This document shows positions 22,031 through 36,588 of a stretch of 64,000 nucleotides of DNA, piece after piece. Origin of the DNA: Candidatus Gillettellia adelgis (GTDB lineage: Bacteria > Pseudomonadota > Gammaproteobacteria > Enterobacterales > Enterobacteriaceae); contig CP047043.1 in assembly GCA_020541285.1 (NCBI GenBank), positions 620,001 to 684,000 of the forward strand. Direction: 5' to 3'. The first letter of the stretch is position 1. Each line of letters starts with the position of its first letter. The notes under the pieces were generated by a model, which was not told the DNA's origin, searched no databases, and saw only the letters and a list, made by a program, of their open reading frames with translations. The translations under genes and the position numbers were made by a program.

Positions 22031-22454
22031 AGAAATACACTATTCTTTTATAACATATTACTAGAATTTCGTGCAAGATTATCGCATAAGATTGATGAGA
22101 ATTTCCTGAAATTTCAGCATAAAATTTTCCATGAATCGAGTATAAATGAAATAATTCAATTTGTTATAATATTTTATGTGGAATGCTAGGTTAGCAATAA
22201 GATTGTATCATTTTAAGTCATATGAATCAGTTATAAGATAAATATATTGATTGCTTCTTGCACGACGTTAACATAAAAATCGAGACTGATATTGTAGTAT
22301 CTCAAGATTAAGTATTTTCTTATATACTTATCATACTGCATATTTCACTCTTTTACATCAGATGGACTATTAATTAAGCCCCTCGTGCTTTTAGCCCATG
22401 TATCTTCAGGTTAATTAAATATAGCTAAAAGCTATAAATTAGGTAAAGATAAAT

Positions 22455-25052
22455 ATGGGTAAAGCTCTTGTGATAGTTGAGTCCCCGGCAAAAGCCAAAA
22501 CTATTAATAAGTACTTAGGGAATAAGTACATAGTAAAATCTAGTATTGGCCATATCCGTGATTTACCGATTAATGGCGTAGCTAACAAAAAAAGTCGTAA
22601 TGTAAGTATAGATCAGGTCAATAAGAAAGTTAAACAAGATAAAAAGATAGCGCTGGTTAATCGTATGGGGGTGGATCCCTATCACGGATGGAGAGCGCAT
22701 TATGAAATCTTACCGGGCAAAGAACAAGTAGCATTAGAGTTAAAATTATTAGCAGAAAAAGCCGAGCATATTTATCTCGCTACAGATTTGGATCGTGAAG
22801 GGGAAGCAATTGCTTGGCACCTTCGGGAAGTCATTGGTGGCGATAACAGACGCTTCAGTCGTGTAGTGTTTAATGAAATTACTAAAAATGCAATTAATCA
22901 GGCATTTAAACAGCCTGTTAATTTAGACATTAACCGTGTTAATGCACAACAGGCACGTCGTTTTATGGATCGTATAGTAGGCTATATGGTCTCGCCATTG
23001 CTATGGAAGAAAATTGCTCGCGGTTTATCTGCCGGACGAGTGCAGTCAGTAGCTGTCCGATTAGTGGTAGAACGTGAGCGTGAAATTAAAGCGTTTGTGC
23101 CCGCAGAATATTGGGAATTGTATGCTGATCTCTTGACTAATGATAATATTACACTGCGAATGAAAGTAATGCATATGAATGATAAACCATTCAAACCAGT
23201 CACTTATCAAAAAATACATGCTACTACAAAATTGTTAAAAAAATCATCTTATATTGTTTGTGATCGTAAAAATAAAAAAATCAGCAGTAAGCCATGGGCA
23301 CCGTTCATCACTTCTACTTTACAGCAAGTGGCCAGCACACGTCTTGGTTTTGGTGTAAAAAAAACTATGATGATAGCTCAGAAATTATATGAATCGGGCT
23401 ATATTACTTATATGCGTACTGACTCGACTAATATCAGTCAAAATGCACTAACTATAGCACGTCATTATATCGGTAATAATTTTGGAATTCAGTATTTACC
23501 AAACGTATCGAATCAGTATAGCAACAAAGAAAATTCACAAGAAGCGCATGAGGCTATCCGTCCTTCGGACATTTATATTCTTGCTGCGCAACTAGAAGAT
23601 ATGACAACAGATACAAAGAAGCTATATGAGCTAATATGGCGACAGTTTATTGCCTGTCAGATGACTCCAGCAGAATATGATTCTACTACATTATCAGTAA
23701 ATGCGGGAAATTATCAGCTACGAGCTACAGGTCGTATGTTGCGCTTTGATGGTTGGACAAAGATAATACCTTCTGCGCGCAAGGGTGATGAAGATTATGT
23801 TCTTCCGTTTATTGAAATCAACAGCTCATTAGAATTGCAGCAATTGATTTTGAATCAGCACTTTACTAAACCGCCAGTGCGTTATACTGAAGCTTCATTA
23901 GTAAAAGAATTAGAAAAACGCGGTATTGGGCGTCCGTCAACCTATGCCTCGATTATTTCGACCATTCAGGATCGTGGTTATGTACGAGTTAATAGTCACC
24001 GCTTCTACGCAGAGAAAATGGGCGAGATTGTAACTGATCGGCTAGCAGAAAACTTCTACGGATTAATGAACTATGATTTTACTGCTTGTATGGAAGACCA
24101 GTTAGACCAGATTGCCAATAATCATACTGAATGGAAAGTTGTGCTAGATGAATTTTTCGCTGATTTCAGCCAACAATTGAAAATAGCAGAGAAAGTTCCA
24201 GAAGAAGGTGGTATGCGTCCAAACCAAATGGTAAGGATTAACATTAATTGTCCAACTTGTGGTCATAAAATGGGCATTAAAACTGCTAGTACTGGAGTTT
24301 TTCTTGGGTGTTCTCGTTATGCACTACCATCAAAAGAACGCTGTAAGACTACGATAAACTTAGTGCCGACAGTAGAGGCGCTAAATATTTTAGAAGGGGA
24401 TGCAGCTGAAACTAACGCATTACGTGCTCGCAGCCGTTGTCAAAAATGTGGTACAGCGATGGACGAGTATCTTATGGATAATCAGCGTAAGTTGATTATT
24501 TGTGGTAATAACCCAATTTGTGATGGGTATGAGATTGAAGAAGGAGAATTTTGCGTAAAAGGTTGTGATGGCCGAATCGTTCAATGTAACAAATGCAGAT
24601 CTACAATGCATCTAAAAATTGGTCGTTTTGGTAAGTATATCGCTTGTACAAATGAGCATTGCAAAAATACCCGCAAGGTTCTCCGGAGTGGTGATATTGC
24701 ACCTGAAAAAGAAGATCCCATCTCGTTTCCAGAGCTTCCTTGCAAGACGTCTAATGCGTACTTTATTTTACGTGAAGGAAAGTCTGGGGTATTCTTTGCG
24801 GCTAATACGTTTCCTAAATCTCGAGAAACTAGAGCCCCTCTAGTCGAAGAATTAGCGCAGTTTAAAGAGCGTCTATATGGAAGATTGCGTTATTTAGCAG
24901 ATGCACCAGTAATTGATAATGTAGGAAATAAAACGTTAGTGCGGTTTAGTCGTAAGACTAAACAGCAATATATCACCTCAGAGAAAGACGGAAAAACTAC
25001 TGGTTGGTTTGCCTTTTATGTAGACGGTAAGTGGGTGGTACAAAATAAGTAA
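22455..25052 (+). CDS. topA: DNA topoisomerase I
   Basis: Relaxes negative supercoils; a type IA enzyme of 865 aa, the same length as E. coli. The TOPRIM domain shows [11 protein letters not shown] at the N-terminus and the acidic triad in [15 protein letters not shown] (near residues 111-115). The catalytic tyrosine is in [12 protein letters not shown] (near 319). The C-terminal part keeps three four-cysteine zinc ribbons: CPTC with a distal pair ending KERC, CQKC with CGNNPIC, and CNKC with CTNEHC. The sequence is co-linear to the last residues. It is isolated between two long non-coding stretches. cysB, its E. coli neighbour, is not recognisable downstream. Confidence 0.98.
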   Translation: MGKALVIVESPAKAKTINKYLGNKYIVKSSIGHIRDLPINGVANKKSRNVSIDQVNKKVKQDKKIALVNRMGVDPYHGWRAHYEILPGKEQVALELKLLAEKAEHIYLATDLDREGEAIAWHLREVIGGDNRRFSRVVFNEITKNAINQAFKQPVNLDINRVNAQQARRFMDRIVGYMVSPLLWKKIARGLSAGRVQSVAVRLVVEREREIKAFVPAEYWELYADLLTNDNITLRMKVMHMNDKPFKPVTYQKIHATTKLLKKSSYIVCDRKNKKISSKPWAPFITSTLQQVASTRLGFGVKKTMMIAQKLYESGYITYMRTDSTNISQNALTIARHYIGNNFGIQYLPNVSNQYSNKENSQEAHEAIRPSDIYILAAQLEDMTTDTKKLYELIWRQFIACQMTPAEYDSTTLSVNAGNYQLRATGRMLRFDGWTKIIPSARKGDEDYVLPFIEINSSLELQQLILNQHFTKPPVRYTEASLVKELEKRGIGRPSTYASIISTIQDRGYVRVNSHRFYAEKMGEIVTDRLAENFYGLMNYDFTACMEDQLDQIANNHTEWKVVLDEFFADFSQQLKIAEKVPEEGGMRPNQMVRININCPTCGHKMGIKTASTGVFLGCSRYALPSKERCKTTINLVPTVEALNILEGDAAETNALRARSRCQKCGTAMDEYLMDNQRKLIICGNNPICDGYEIEEGEFCVKGCDGRIVQCNKCRSTMHLKIGRFGKYIACTNEHCKNTRKVLRSGDIAPEKEDPISFPELPCKTSNAYFILREGKSGVFFAANTFPKSRETRAPLVEELAQFKERLYGRLRYLADAPVIDNVGNKTLVRFSRKTKQQYITSEKDGKTTGWFAFYVDGKWVVQNK

Positions 25053-28000
25053 GTTACAATTTTTGTCTTTTAAAAAGACTATGTTACATGATTAGTGCTA
25101 ATGCTTAAAAAGCGATACATATAGAATTATATAACTTATAAGAGATTTTATGATTCTACCTATTGCGCTTAGTAATAGGTAATTACTTAAGATTTCAGTG
25201 TGTATTTTGCAGTCTACGCTTAACATTCAAAGTATTATTAATAATTAGTATTGCTTTTAGCATAATTATTGACATCTTTCCATTGTGTTAGTTATTATTA
25301 ATTGCAATAAAATAGACGCTTTTACTTTTGAGAGTTTTAAGGTAGCAGATTCTTTGCCAGCTAGATCATTCAGGTTCAATACGCGTGTAATAGTTAGAAT
25401 AAAATGATTCGTACCAGTGTCTAGGTTTAAGATTTTACCGAAAGATATCAAGGCATATGTCTATTTCATGTTTTGTATTTAAATAAATTTTTTGAAGCAA
25501 TCAGGCAGTCTTATTTTTTTGTTATCATTCGGTGTCATAAATGACTATTAGTTGCTTGATTTTATTTATAGAGTATACGCTAGATAATTTGTTATACTTA
25601 ACCCCCTTTAGTATAGATATTGAGTTATATACAAAATATAGTGTAGAGGAACTTCGTAATTTATCAAGCAATCTTATGATACACACTATAGCATACTAGC
25701 ATCACTCGTAAAACAGTATAATAACTATATAGTCTGTATTACGTGCAGAGACGGTAACTTTTGAATTCTTATAGTCAACTTTAGTAAGTTATGGCTTCAT
25801 TTTTCTTGTCCATTAATACAGCTAAAGTGTATCAAGGTGAAATACAGTAGAAATAATATAAGGGTATTAGCTTTTAAAGATCAACAGGGATAGCTTGTAC
25901 ATCATTGCATTCTTTTTAGATTATATAATTTATGATTAGAGAGTACACTAATTACTTGACTCTCATAGAGAATTTTAATGCTCATTATGATAATATAGTA
26001 CTGTCTCGTAAAAATACGAACAAGCTATTGTGATACAAAGGATACTCGTAAGTATAGTGATAAACTCTCTTTAGAACTTTCGTATAATCACTTTAGATTC
26101 TTGAGATTATCATTTACCATACTGTGATAAACGTTTTTCATTATATATCTATTATATGTAAGTATACACATACGACGTTATCCAAAATTTCAATGTATAC
26201 TTGACGTAATATGCAGCATATGATATTATCACTCTATCTGGCAATAAGAATATGATAGCTGTGTGTAAATCTGCTACATTTCTAGAAGTTCAAGGATACA
26301 ACTGATAAATTACTAGTATTTGATGGCTATAAATATAGCGCTTTTTAAGCTATTAATTATTTTATATAACATAGTATAGGTATTTACCTTTATAACGGTT
26401 TTATTGCTAATCTAGAAGATTTCTTATTTTAGTGGCCTTCCTAGAAAAGGAATATACATGCTTTGGAATTATACTAACTGTGCTTAATAGTCTATGGTAA
26501 TGATTTTAATAGTAGCCTAAGTGAAGATGTTAATCTTGTAGGGTTTATATGTTAGCCAATGTACTGCATACACTCGCAGCAATTTTAGCATATCTGTACA
26601 TAAAGTACAATCTCGTTCGTCTTCAGCGCACTCGAACTAACAGTTCGCTTCTATAGTACCCACTCTCGATCTTGCAAGGCATAAGCTAATTTTTTGCTTA
26701 ATAAACCAATAGTTCACACTCTCGATGATGATCTAGTAGAATTAATGCTACTTTATTATGCAGAATATACCGCATTGTAGTTTTTACTTGAATATCATAG
26801 TTGCAGCGTAAATTGCATTATGCATTGCCAGTGAGACGCGTAGAATATACACACCAGTACCTACATCTCAATAGAGATAGCCTCAAGAAAATTAATGCTC
26901 AGTGACTAATTTTGATTATTAGCTCTTTAAACCATGGAATTAAAAATCACCTAATGTATAGGAGATGTTTTTCTTTTTCGACTTGTTAATATTACATATT
27001 TTTATAAGAATATTCTATTAAATTTTTGTTACATATCCTATGATATGCTCAGTAAGCTAAGTAGCATTAAAATGCCACGTCAATCTCTGTTTGATTAAAT
27101 ATCGATTTTAGGTTGTTTTTCATCGATGCTCATTAAACAAGTTAATAATATTATTATGGTTTATTGAATTATAGTAAGATAATTTATATGTATTATTGAT
27201 AATCCTTCCTTTTAGATAAGGAGTTAGGAATCAGAGAGTAAAATATTATCATGCACAGTATTAAGTATATCTTCGCTACTTATAATACCGCGCATTTCCT
27301 AGGTATTTAATTTTGTATTAATGATTTGCTAGCTATGATGTATTACTGACAATCTCTGTACTTAGTTACTACGGTTATCAAACGACCTCAGAAGAGCTCA
27401 TGAGCATATTGTGATGATATGCCTTACAATTATCCTGCGAAGAGTAATATTTACATTGTTGTTTTACTATTTGTGATGCTTTAGTTGATCAGCGTGTTGA
27501 ATCGTTAATGACAACTTATATGCAAGGGTTTCCAGCATGTGCGATATAGTTTAAAATAGAAAACAGTATTACTGAAAATACTTGTAATTTTACATTTTAA
27601 TTACTTAAAAACTAAAATTAAACATGTAAGAGTAAACTCTGGGTAAGTCCTCTGATCCTTTTAATTTTCATGTTTAAGAAGATGTAGCATAAATTACTGA
27701 GAATTCATGAATGTTATTCTTAATTTTATCCTTTGGACCTATAATAAAGTTAGAACATTAGTTTCTAATTTACTGGTAGTTCTAAGAGTATCTTTCTGAG
27801 ATATACATATACATGACACACATCTATAATAGATCACATCTAATTAACTCTGAGTGTTATTTCAGTGCTTAGACGCAAGCATGAATCGTGCGATAGCTTT
27901 TTCGGTTAGTTCATTCTGATGATATATACTTCATAAAAAGTAAGATACTGTTACTGGTATGTATACTTCATAAAGTGAAATAGCGATTGTTGAGTATATT

Positions 28001-29069
28001 TTGATATGCTATTTTCTACGACTTAGTGATCGAATTCAGGTCGTAATCAGGTAAAGAGTCAAGCGGAATATATAGTGTCATCGTTGAGTCTTCCATGAGT
28101 TCTTTATAGTAAAAATCTCCTCTATTCATGATAGAGTTTACTTTTCTTTATGAAATAAGTGATACTATTGTAGTTGAGTAAATTCTATTTTGTCACTGTG
28201 TTAGCTATATTATTGAAGTTTATGTGTTTCTAATATTTCGGAAAGTATAACTATTATTTTATCTTTAAATGTTACTGGTTAGTATTAAGTTATATGTCAG
28301 TTATATTGTTTGTGTTTCATAAGGAATGTTAATAGATAAGAAAGTTTCTTTTATTCTTGTGCTTCTTTTTTAGTTTTCTTTGAATTCTATAAATGTCTTT
28401 CACAATCCCGGGGTATTGATGCAGAATACTACATGCTTTTTATAACTAAAATGTTATATTATAGGTATGGAATAATCTTTATGGTAAGGTAACAGATATA
28501 TAATAATATTATTCGGTGGGATAATGGCTGGTGTACTTAAACAAAGTATTAATTAATTAATAATTTTTAAAGTTTATGCTTTTCTACAGTGCTTATTTAT
28601 AATAAGCATTTTAGAGTTGTCGTCACTATCATTGAAGGGCTGAGTAGATTGTTTTATGCGTGGCCAACACTTTTAAGTAAGTCAGATCAGCATTTATGTT
28701 ATATATCTAAATTTTAACGGTAAAAGAATAAATGTTATGCTATTACATTCTTTCTATCTTAGCAATTATAGGACAAAAACATGTAAGTTGGAGTGTTAAT
28801 TTTTGTTTACCAGCAAGCTTACCTAGTATGGTTATGACTAGGGCTATCACATGTAAAACAAGTATCTTCAAAATTATCAGCAAATCCTTTTGATAAATAA
28901 GTAATCTAAATTTTTCTACAATATAGATATCTCCGACTTCGTATAGTTATTATGTAATAATAAAATTATTAAATTTTTTTGTTAATGTTGATAAATGTAA
29001 TTTATTACTAGATGTTTTATTAGAATGAAGTGTCATGAAGAGAATTGCCTATTGTATAGGTATTAATAA
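25053..29069 (+). other. Four-kilobase non-coding desert between topA and zapB
   Basis: No open frame in this 4-kb stretch resembles a known protein. The longest minus-strand frame (25266-25451, 61 aa) has no family resemblance I recognise. The decanucleotide CACTCTCGAT occurs twice near 26660 and 26716, and TATACTTCATAAA occurs twice near 27930 and 27965; neither forms an array. I read the region as fully decayed genes. Confidence 0.55.
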
Positions 29070-29309
29070 TTAAACTTTTTCTATCTTTCCAAGAAGGGCG
29101 CGCAGACGATCTTGCCATATAAGCTGCTCTTCTTGCAGTTTTTTATTATCCCTAAGTAAAGATTCATGGTTAGCGGACGCTATATGCACTTCCTGCGTTA
29201 AAGCGAAATTTTTTTCTTTTAGTTCTTCGATCTCCATGTGCAACAAAGTAATCATGTCAATTGCCTGTTGAACTTTTGCTTCTAGTTTTTCAAATATTTC
29301 AAATGACAT
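29070..29309 (-). CDS. zapB: Cell division protein ZapB
   Basis: A short coiled-coil protein that joins the division ring through ZapA and helps Z-ring assembly. The product is 79 aa (E. coli 81). It begins [18 protein letters not shown] and ends [12 protein letters not shown], matching almost residue for residue in the first 35 positions; the whole chain is heptad-like coiled coil. A good AGGAG (29318-29322 on the complementary strand) lies nine bases before the ATG. It is a single-gene unit in a wide desert, which suggests it is still needed for division. The glpF and rraA neighbours of E. coli are not seen. Confidence 0.95.
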   Translation of the reverse strand: MSFEIFEKLEAKVQQAIDMITLLHMEIEELKEKNFALTQEVHIASANHESLLRDNKKLQEEQLIWQDRLRALLGKIEKV

Positions 29310-30221
29310 CGTTAAATCTCCTGATGATCGTGCAATATATATAGCCCTATATTTAATGGGAATATTCGTTTGCTTATCTCATGTATTCCAATTACTTTCT
29401 GACTAAATATGCATGAGTTTTAGTATATTTGTTTTTTGATACTCATATTGTTTGGGGTATACTGAAAATACTTCAAGATATAATCGTGTTTTTAAAGTAT
29501 TAGCGGAGGACCGTTAGTTTATTAAGCTGCTACATCTGCAAGCATATCGAATATACTGATATATAAAATAATGCATCGCACACTTCACTATTCATGCACG
29601 CGCTTAATACTACGTTATGTGATTAATGAAAGATTAGTTATGAGGTTTTAAATAAATTTTGCAGTTTTATTGTACGTGCAGCATTTTTGACGCTCCTATC
29701 TTGAGATTTTAGTTGGCTATTATGTAACTACTCACTGAGATGTTGATGCAGGAAAGTACAACAAAAGCAATGAGATTATGTAATTCAGTTGGAGTTCAAG
29801 TTTTTTAGCATCTACGAAAGAATTCGTATAAAAAATTTTATCTTGTATAGGCGTTAAAGAGGTAGAATGTTGATTTTTCTCTCTAGGCAAAAATAGAATT
29901 ATATGTATATAATAGAGCCGTTTGATGATAACTAATGCGTTTAAATTATCTTAATTATGATACGAGTGCAATGAATTATAAATCAGAAAAATTATCATCA
30001 CTGTAAACATACAGTTAGCGCGCTCTATATAATAAGAGGATATCAGTAGAGTGGCAAAATATAACCGAAATTCATATATACAGTACTTGAACTTTGTAAA
30101 AACTTAATTTTAAAAAAAGTTTTATTAATATAGATAAGTTATACAATAAGTAACTTCGGTTAGCAAGGATATCTAATACAGATATCACTTGTTGTATAAC
30201 TATACAGAAGTTTGATGGTAA

Positions 30222-31391
<1,170 letters not shown>

Positions 31392-33592
31392 TATCATGGT
31401 AAATCAGTAGAGGGGTAATATATAAGTGTTACCTTCTTTGCTGTATTTTAGAAAAAATGAAAATATTTTAGTCTCGATGATCACATAATTTTTTATATTG
31501 TTTATTGCTCGCTCGAGATACTTGATACAGCGCTTTTTATAGTACTTAGGCGATACTCATTACATGGTGTGTGTGGTTCATTCTGTATTTGCTCTCACGT
31601 GTTTGATTGGAAAGCTCTATATATCCATATAGATCTAATTGTGTGATGTATCAACGTTAGTGGCCATGGTCTTTTTTTTGTAATAAAGCATTAATAGTCA
31701 GTCATTAGTACTGCTTGCTATTTTGCATCTACTAAAGCATTATTTCATTAAATTATTATGTCGGTATCACTTTATGTTCCGAAGCCTTGTGAATGTTTGT
31801 AGGGTTTGAAGAGCGTTGATTCAGTGTTGTATCTGATATCATCTATGTTTTTATAAGTACAATTTTGTTTGCATAGTATGAATGGCGTTCAATAGAACAG
31901 TCGGATGTCATATTGTGATATTCATGAATTCATTTTATAATACAACTGCTTATTTAGAAGCATATTATCTGTGTAATAATAAATAGATTTGATTATCGTT
32001 ACTCCCTTAAATAGTTAAAAGAACAGCTTCCTTTATTTGATATGAGTATGCTATTATTTAAGTTTTTACTGGTGTGTCTATAAATGGAAGATTTGTGACA
32101 ACCAAGAACTCAGCAATGACGTCGGAGTTACAATCTTGCAATGTCAAGAAGAACTGCTTTATGTGATTATATTCTCTTGTATTATAGATGTTATAATAGA
32201 AAAGACGTTCATTAATATCATCTACCTGATGATATTAATGAACAATCACTGCTCTTAAAAGAGCGAGTATACGAAACAGACATAAGTATATCGATCCATA
32301 TATCTCGTTAGCATATTAGAATTAAGTTTTTTTGAAAGTTTCACCCTATATGTAGAATGTTTCACTATTAGTTCTGACTTTATGAGACTGATATCTCTTA
32401 TCTTGTGTATGTATAAATAAAAGTGTAACAGTATTATCATGTAAGCTCAGAATTTACGCGCCTAGATTATAGTCACAGTACTTTAATAAATTTAGGTTTA
32501 TTATATAGTTGTAAGTTAACGATTAAGAATATTGGGGTTGTAATATACTCATTACTTATGTGTGTATGTTGATTAGTGTATACCCTAGTAATTTACAGTT
32601 GCTAACGGTTTATTAGTTGGATGGGTAATTAAAATTTTACTTAAAACCCGCACGTATAGATTGTAATAGCACTCAGACTGTAGCGTTGTTATATTGGCCG
32701 GTGACACGTTAGAGTGCGCTTATGGCGTTATATAAAAGCAATAAGTTCAAGAAAAAAATTATCCGCCCATTTATATGATTAATAATAATTATTATTATAA
32801 ATATTAAAAATATAGCGCAGTAGTATAACTAGGTATCACATTGTGTGTATCAACTAACAAAAAGATTTACATGAATCTAAAATATGCACTCGGTATATTT
32901 TTTTGAGTCTGTGTCGTTTGTTTAAGAAGTTTTATCTACTTCTTTAAAATTCTAGTATACGTTGTACAAGATTTATGCAAGATTAACGACCTTTGAACGA
33001 TTTGAGATAAAGGTTATCACCTAGAGATTTTTTCTGATTCACTAATATTAGTGGTGTACATGACGGATTCATGCGTATAATGTAATCATGAATCAACTAT
33101 TTCTATATCACATGTAATGTTCAACAGTAAATAATTGCGCGCATGCATTACTTATCCTAACTATCGTATAAGTATTATTGCATTATCCTTAATTAATCTA
33201 AAGATTCTTAGGTAAAATGTAATAATGTTTGGCGCTATATGCTTTCTGATGAACATTTAATATATTTACAGTGTTTTTAAGTACAGCGTTTATTTGTATT
33301 TTGTCACTTTTTAGCATAATTTTAGGTATTAATCAATGCCATCGCTGATATTTAGTATACGACCTAGTTCTGGATGTTTTTTGATACTCACGTTCCTTAT
33401 AGTATAACCAGTTAAAAGTATTAGTAGCAAAGCATTAATAAGCAGTGGGTACGATAAATGCATCATAGTATGTAAGGCTAGTCACTGCTAGGTTTTTTAT
33501 ATCTATATTTAGTGTCTTCTGTACATCTTATAGTTAATAAATACAGTGGAAAATCTGATTTATATTAACTTATATTGCACGAAAATTTAAAA
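31392..33592 (+). other. gapA-glyQ spacer, non-coding
   Basis: 2.2 kb with no supportable gene or recognised relic. A minus-strand frame at 32255-32440 (61 aa) has no family features. The main structure is the 16-bp hairpin at 32207-32243. Confidence 0.55.
32207..32243. repeat. 16-bp perfect hairpin with 5-base loop
   Basis: GTTCATTAATATCATC (32207-32222) and GATGATATTAATGAAC (32228-32243) are exact reverse complements separated by TACCT. No T-run follows on either strand, so it is not a standard intrinsic terminator. It lies in the middle of a desert, 0.8 kb after gapA. The structure is certain and the function unknown. Confidence 0.7.
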
Positions 33593-34522
33593 ATGAAAAA
33601 GCTTGATACCAAGACCTTTCAAGATGTAATTTTAATACTACAAGATTATTGGGTATCTCAAGGTTTTACCATTATTCAACCGTTAGATATGGAAGTCGGC
33701 GCAGGAACCTCACACCCAATGACTTGTTTATGGGCGCTAGGCCCAGAACCTATGGCTACTGTGTATGTGCAACCTTCTCGTCGCCCCACTGACGGTCGAT
33801 ACGGTAAAAACCCGAATCGCCTGCAGCATTACTACCAGTGTCAAGTGGTAATAAAGCCCTCTCCAACGAATATTCAAGAGATGTACCTGAACTCCATGAA
33901 AGCACTGGGGCTGGATCTCACTGTACATGATATTCGTTTTGTAGAAGATAATTGGGAAAACCCAACTCTTGGTGCTTGGGGTTTGGGGTGGGAAGTATGG
34001 TTAAATGGTATGGAAGTAACTCAGTTCACTTATTTTCAGAAAATTGGTGGTTTGGAGTGCAGACCAATTACTGCTGAGATTACTTATGGATTGGAACGTT
34101 TAATGATGTATATCCAGGGTGTAGATAGCGTTTATGATTTAGTGTGGAGTAATGGTTTACATGGAATAATTACCTACGGCGACATCTTTTATCAAAATGA
34201 AATAGAACAATCTACTTATAACTTTACTTATGCTGATGTAGGGTTTTTATTTTCTTGTTTTGATCAGTATGAAAAAGAAGCACAGTCGCTTCTGGCACTG
34301 GAAAAAGCGTTACCGTTGCCTGCGTATGAACGCATTCTAAAAGCAGCCCATACCTTTAATTTACTAGATGCCCGCAAAGCAATATCAGTAACTGAGCGTC
34401 AGCACTATATTTTACGTATTCGCGCACTTACTGTGTCTGTTGCAGTAGCCTACTATGCTTCTCGCAAAGCGCTGGGTTTCCCGATGTGCAAAATGAGTAC
34501 CCAGAGCAGAGATAGGCTATGA
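33593..34522 (+). CDS. glyQ: Glycyl-tRNA synthetase alpha subunit
   Basis: Catalytic alpha chain of the tetrameric bacterial GlyRS. ATG 33593 gives 309 aa (E. coli 303), starting [14 protein letters not shown] like the family. A longer frame opens from a TTG at 33575 but adds only six unrelated residues. The class II core is complete: [38 protein letters not shown], and [20 protein letters not shown]. The last six residues beyond ALGFPMCK are extra. No clear Shine-Dalgarno is visible before the ATG. The stop overlaps the glyS start (ATGA at 34519-34522), so the two subunits are coupled. Confidence 0.98.
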   Translation: MKKLDTKTFQDVILILQDYWVSQGFTIIQPLDMEVGAGTSHPMTCLWALGPEPMATVYVQPSRRPTDGRYGKNPNRLQHYYQCQVVIKPSPTNIQEMYLNSMKALGLDLTVHDIRFVEDNWENPTLGAWGLGWEVWLNGMEVTQFTYFQKIGGLECRPITAEITYGLERLMMYIQGVDSVYDLVWSNGLHGIITYGDIFYQNEIEQSTYNFTYADVGFLFSCFDQYEKEAQSLLALEKALPLPAYERILKAAHTFNLLDARKAISVTERQHYILRIRALTVSVAVAYYASRKALGFPMCKMSTQSRDRL

Positions 34523-36588
34523 CCCAACAAACGTTCCTAGTAGAAATTGGCACAGAAGAGCTACCACCTAAGGATTTGCGTGCGTTATCCGAATCCTTTG
34601 CATCCAACTTTACCAGCGAGCTGGCAAACGCGAATCTTAAACATGGTGTGGTGAGTTGGTTTGCTACACCGCGCCGTCTAGCACTAAAAGTCATTAACTT
34701 AAGCACCGTACAGCCTGATCATATCATTAAAAAATATGGCCCAGCGGTCAGTCAAGCGTTCGACTCCCAAGGTAATCCTAGCAGAGCAGCGGAAGGCTGG
34801 GCTCGATCTTGCAATATTTCTCTTGATCAGGCAAAGCGCTTTGTTACCAATAAAGGCGAATATTTATTATATTACTCTAATATAAAAGGACAGCCTGTAC
34901 AGAAACTTTTGCTTGATATGGTGAATATCGCACTCTCTAAATTATCCACTCCAAAACTAATGCGCTGGAGTGATTCAGCAGTGCAGTTCGTACGTCCAGT
35001 GCATACTGTGACGTTACTTTTAGCTTCTGAGTTAATCGCTGGTGTTGTACTAGGAGTGGAATCCGCGCGCACCGTGCGTGGTCACCGCTTTATGGGTGAA
35101 GCTGAGTTCATACTTCAGGATGCTAATGATTATCCAAAAATCCTTCTGGAACGCGGTAAAGTGATAGCTGATTACGAAGCACGTAAGGCACTAATCAAAC
35201 GCAATCTCGAACGAGAAGCAAAGAAAATTGGAGGTACCGTCAATCTTAGTGAACCTCTGTTAGAAGAAGTTGTCTCTCTCGTGGAATGGCCAGTAGTGTT
35301 AGTGGCTAAGTTTGAAAAAAAATTCCTAGCAGTACCAGCGGAGGCGCTAGTGCATACAATGCAAAACAACCAAAAGTGTTTCCCAGTATATGGGGAAAAA
35401 GGTCAATTGCTCCCGAATTTTATGTTCGTAGCTAACATCGAATCAAAAGACCTACAGCAAATTATTGTTGGTAATGAAAAAGTAGTTCGTTCACGTCTGG
35501 CCGATGCGGAATTTTTCTTTAACACTGACTGCAAGCAACACCTAGAAGATTGGTTGCCGCGCTTAGAAACTGTGCTGTTCCAAAAACAACTAGGCACCCT
35601 ACGTGATAAAACTAATCGTATTCAATCACTGTCTAGCTGGATTGCGAGCAAGATTGGTGCCAATATTAAACATGCTGCTCGTGCAGGTCTGCTTTCAAAA
35701 TGTGATTTGATGACCAATATGGTATTTGAGTTCACTGAGATTCAAGGCATAATGGGTATGCACTATGCACGTCGTGATGGTGAGATAGATAATGTCGCTA
35801 TTGCGCTCAGTGAACAGTATCAGCCACGTCTCGCCTACGATAGTTTGCCGCAGTCGCGGGTTTCATGTGCATTAGCGATTGCTGAAAAAATAGATACCCT
35901 TGTCGGTATTTTTGGGATCGGGAAACATCCAAAAAGTGATAAAGATCCGTTTGCCCTACGCCGTGCTGCACTGGGTGTGCTGCGTATTATCGTCGAAAAA
36001 AATCTACCACTTGATTTGCACGCTCTCATCGAAGAGGCTATATACCTCTATGACAGTAAGCTTACTAATGTGAAGACGGTTGATAAGGTAGTAGAATTTA
36101 TGTTGGGTCGATTCCGTGCGTGGTATCAGGAAAAAGGCTACGAAGTAGACGTTATTCAGTCTGTGTTAGCGTGCCGACCAACTAAACTGGCCGATGTTAA
36201 TGCTCGCATTAAGGCTATTAGTCATTTTCGCACATTAAAAGAAGCGACGTCGCTAGTCGCAGCTAATAAACGCATCTCTAACATCCTTTCTCAGTCTCGT
36301 GAAATACTGAACGACAATATAAACCTCTCAGTACTGCAGAAATCCGAAGAAATCCAACTTGTAAACCACTTAACATTGCTATCTAATAAACTAGAGTCGT
36401 ATTTTGCTGCTAGTAATTATCAGGATGTGTTCATTGAGTTAACTACTCTATGCGAGCCGATAGATATTTTTTTTAAAAATGTAATAGTAATGGATGAAAA
36501 TAAGACTGTACGTATTAATCGCCTAACACTGCTGAATAAGTTACGTATACTTTTCTTACGAGTAGCAGATCTTTCTATCTTACAGTAA
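34519..36588 (+). CDS. glyS: Glycyl-tRNA synthetase beta subunit
   Basis: The beta chain of GlyRS, which binds tRNA-Gly and contributes to its recognition. It has 689 aa, exactly the E. coli length, and opens with [16 protein letters not shown]. Conserved stretches are [46 protein letters not shown], and the HD-like [20 protein letters not shown]. The anticodon-binding-like C-terminus is complete. Base composition is more balanced than the surrounding desert. It starts four bases inside glyQ. No terminator is obvious after the stop. Confidence 0.98.
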   Translation: MTQQTFLVEIGTEELPPKDLRALSESFASNFTSELANANLKHGVVSWFATPRRLALKVINLSTVQPDHIIKKYGPAVSQAFDSQGNPSRAAEGWARSCNISLDQAKRFVTNKGEYLLYYSNIKGQPVQKLLLDMVNIALSKLSTPKLMRWSDSAVQFVRPVHTVTLLLASELIAGVVLGVESARTVRGHRFMGEAEFILQDANDYPKILLERGKVIADYEARKALIKRNLEREAKKIGGTVNLSEPLLEEVVSLVEWPVVLVAKFEKKFLAVPAEALVHTMQNNQKCFPVYGEKGQLLPNFMFVANIESKDLQQIIVGNEKVVRSRLADAEFFFNTDCKQHLEDWLPRLETVLFQKQLGTLRDKTNRIQSLSSWIASKIGANIKHAARAGLLSKCDLMTNMVFEFTEIQGIMGMHYARRDGEIDNVAIALSEQYQPRLAYDSLPQSRVSCALAIAEKIDTLVGIFGIGKHPKSDKDPFALRRAALGVLRIIVEKNLPLDLHALIEEAIYLYDSKLTNVKTVDKVVEFMLGRFRAWYQEKGYEVDVIQSVLACRPTKLADVNARIKAISHFRTLKEATSLVAANKRISNILSQSREILNDNINLSVLQKSEEIQLVNHLTLLSNKLESYFAASNYQDVFIELTTLCEPIDIFFKNVIVMDENKTVRINRLTLLNKLRILFLRVADLSILQ

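Larger units (their letters stand above)
20922..22454 (+). other. dnaJ-topA spacer, non-coding
   Basis: 1.5 kb with many stops in all frames and no gene I can support. It holds the dnaJ-proximal hairpin (20996-21014), a second AT-rich dyad (CCTTGATT at 21089-21096 with AATCAAGG at 21103-21110) and a hairpin with T-run at 21985-22030. dnaJ and topA are not neighbours in E. coli, so this gap contains a rearrangement junction. Confidence 0.55.

Noticed and set aside
25266-25451. 61-codon minus-strand frame after topA
   Set aside because: Somewhat protein-like, but no family match and no partner gene; not strong enough even as a relic.
25053-29069. CRISPR or tandem repeat array in the long desert
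   Set aside because: Only two isolated short repeated words were found, not regularly spaced units.
32255-32440. 61-codon minus-strand frame beside the 16-bp hairpin
   Set aside because: Chance open frame; no features.
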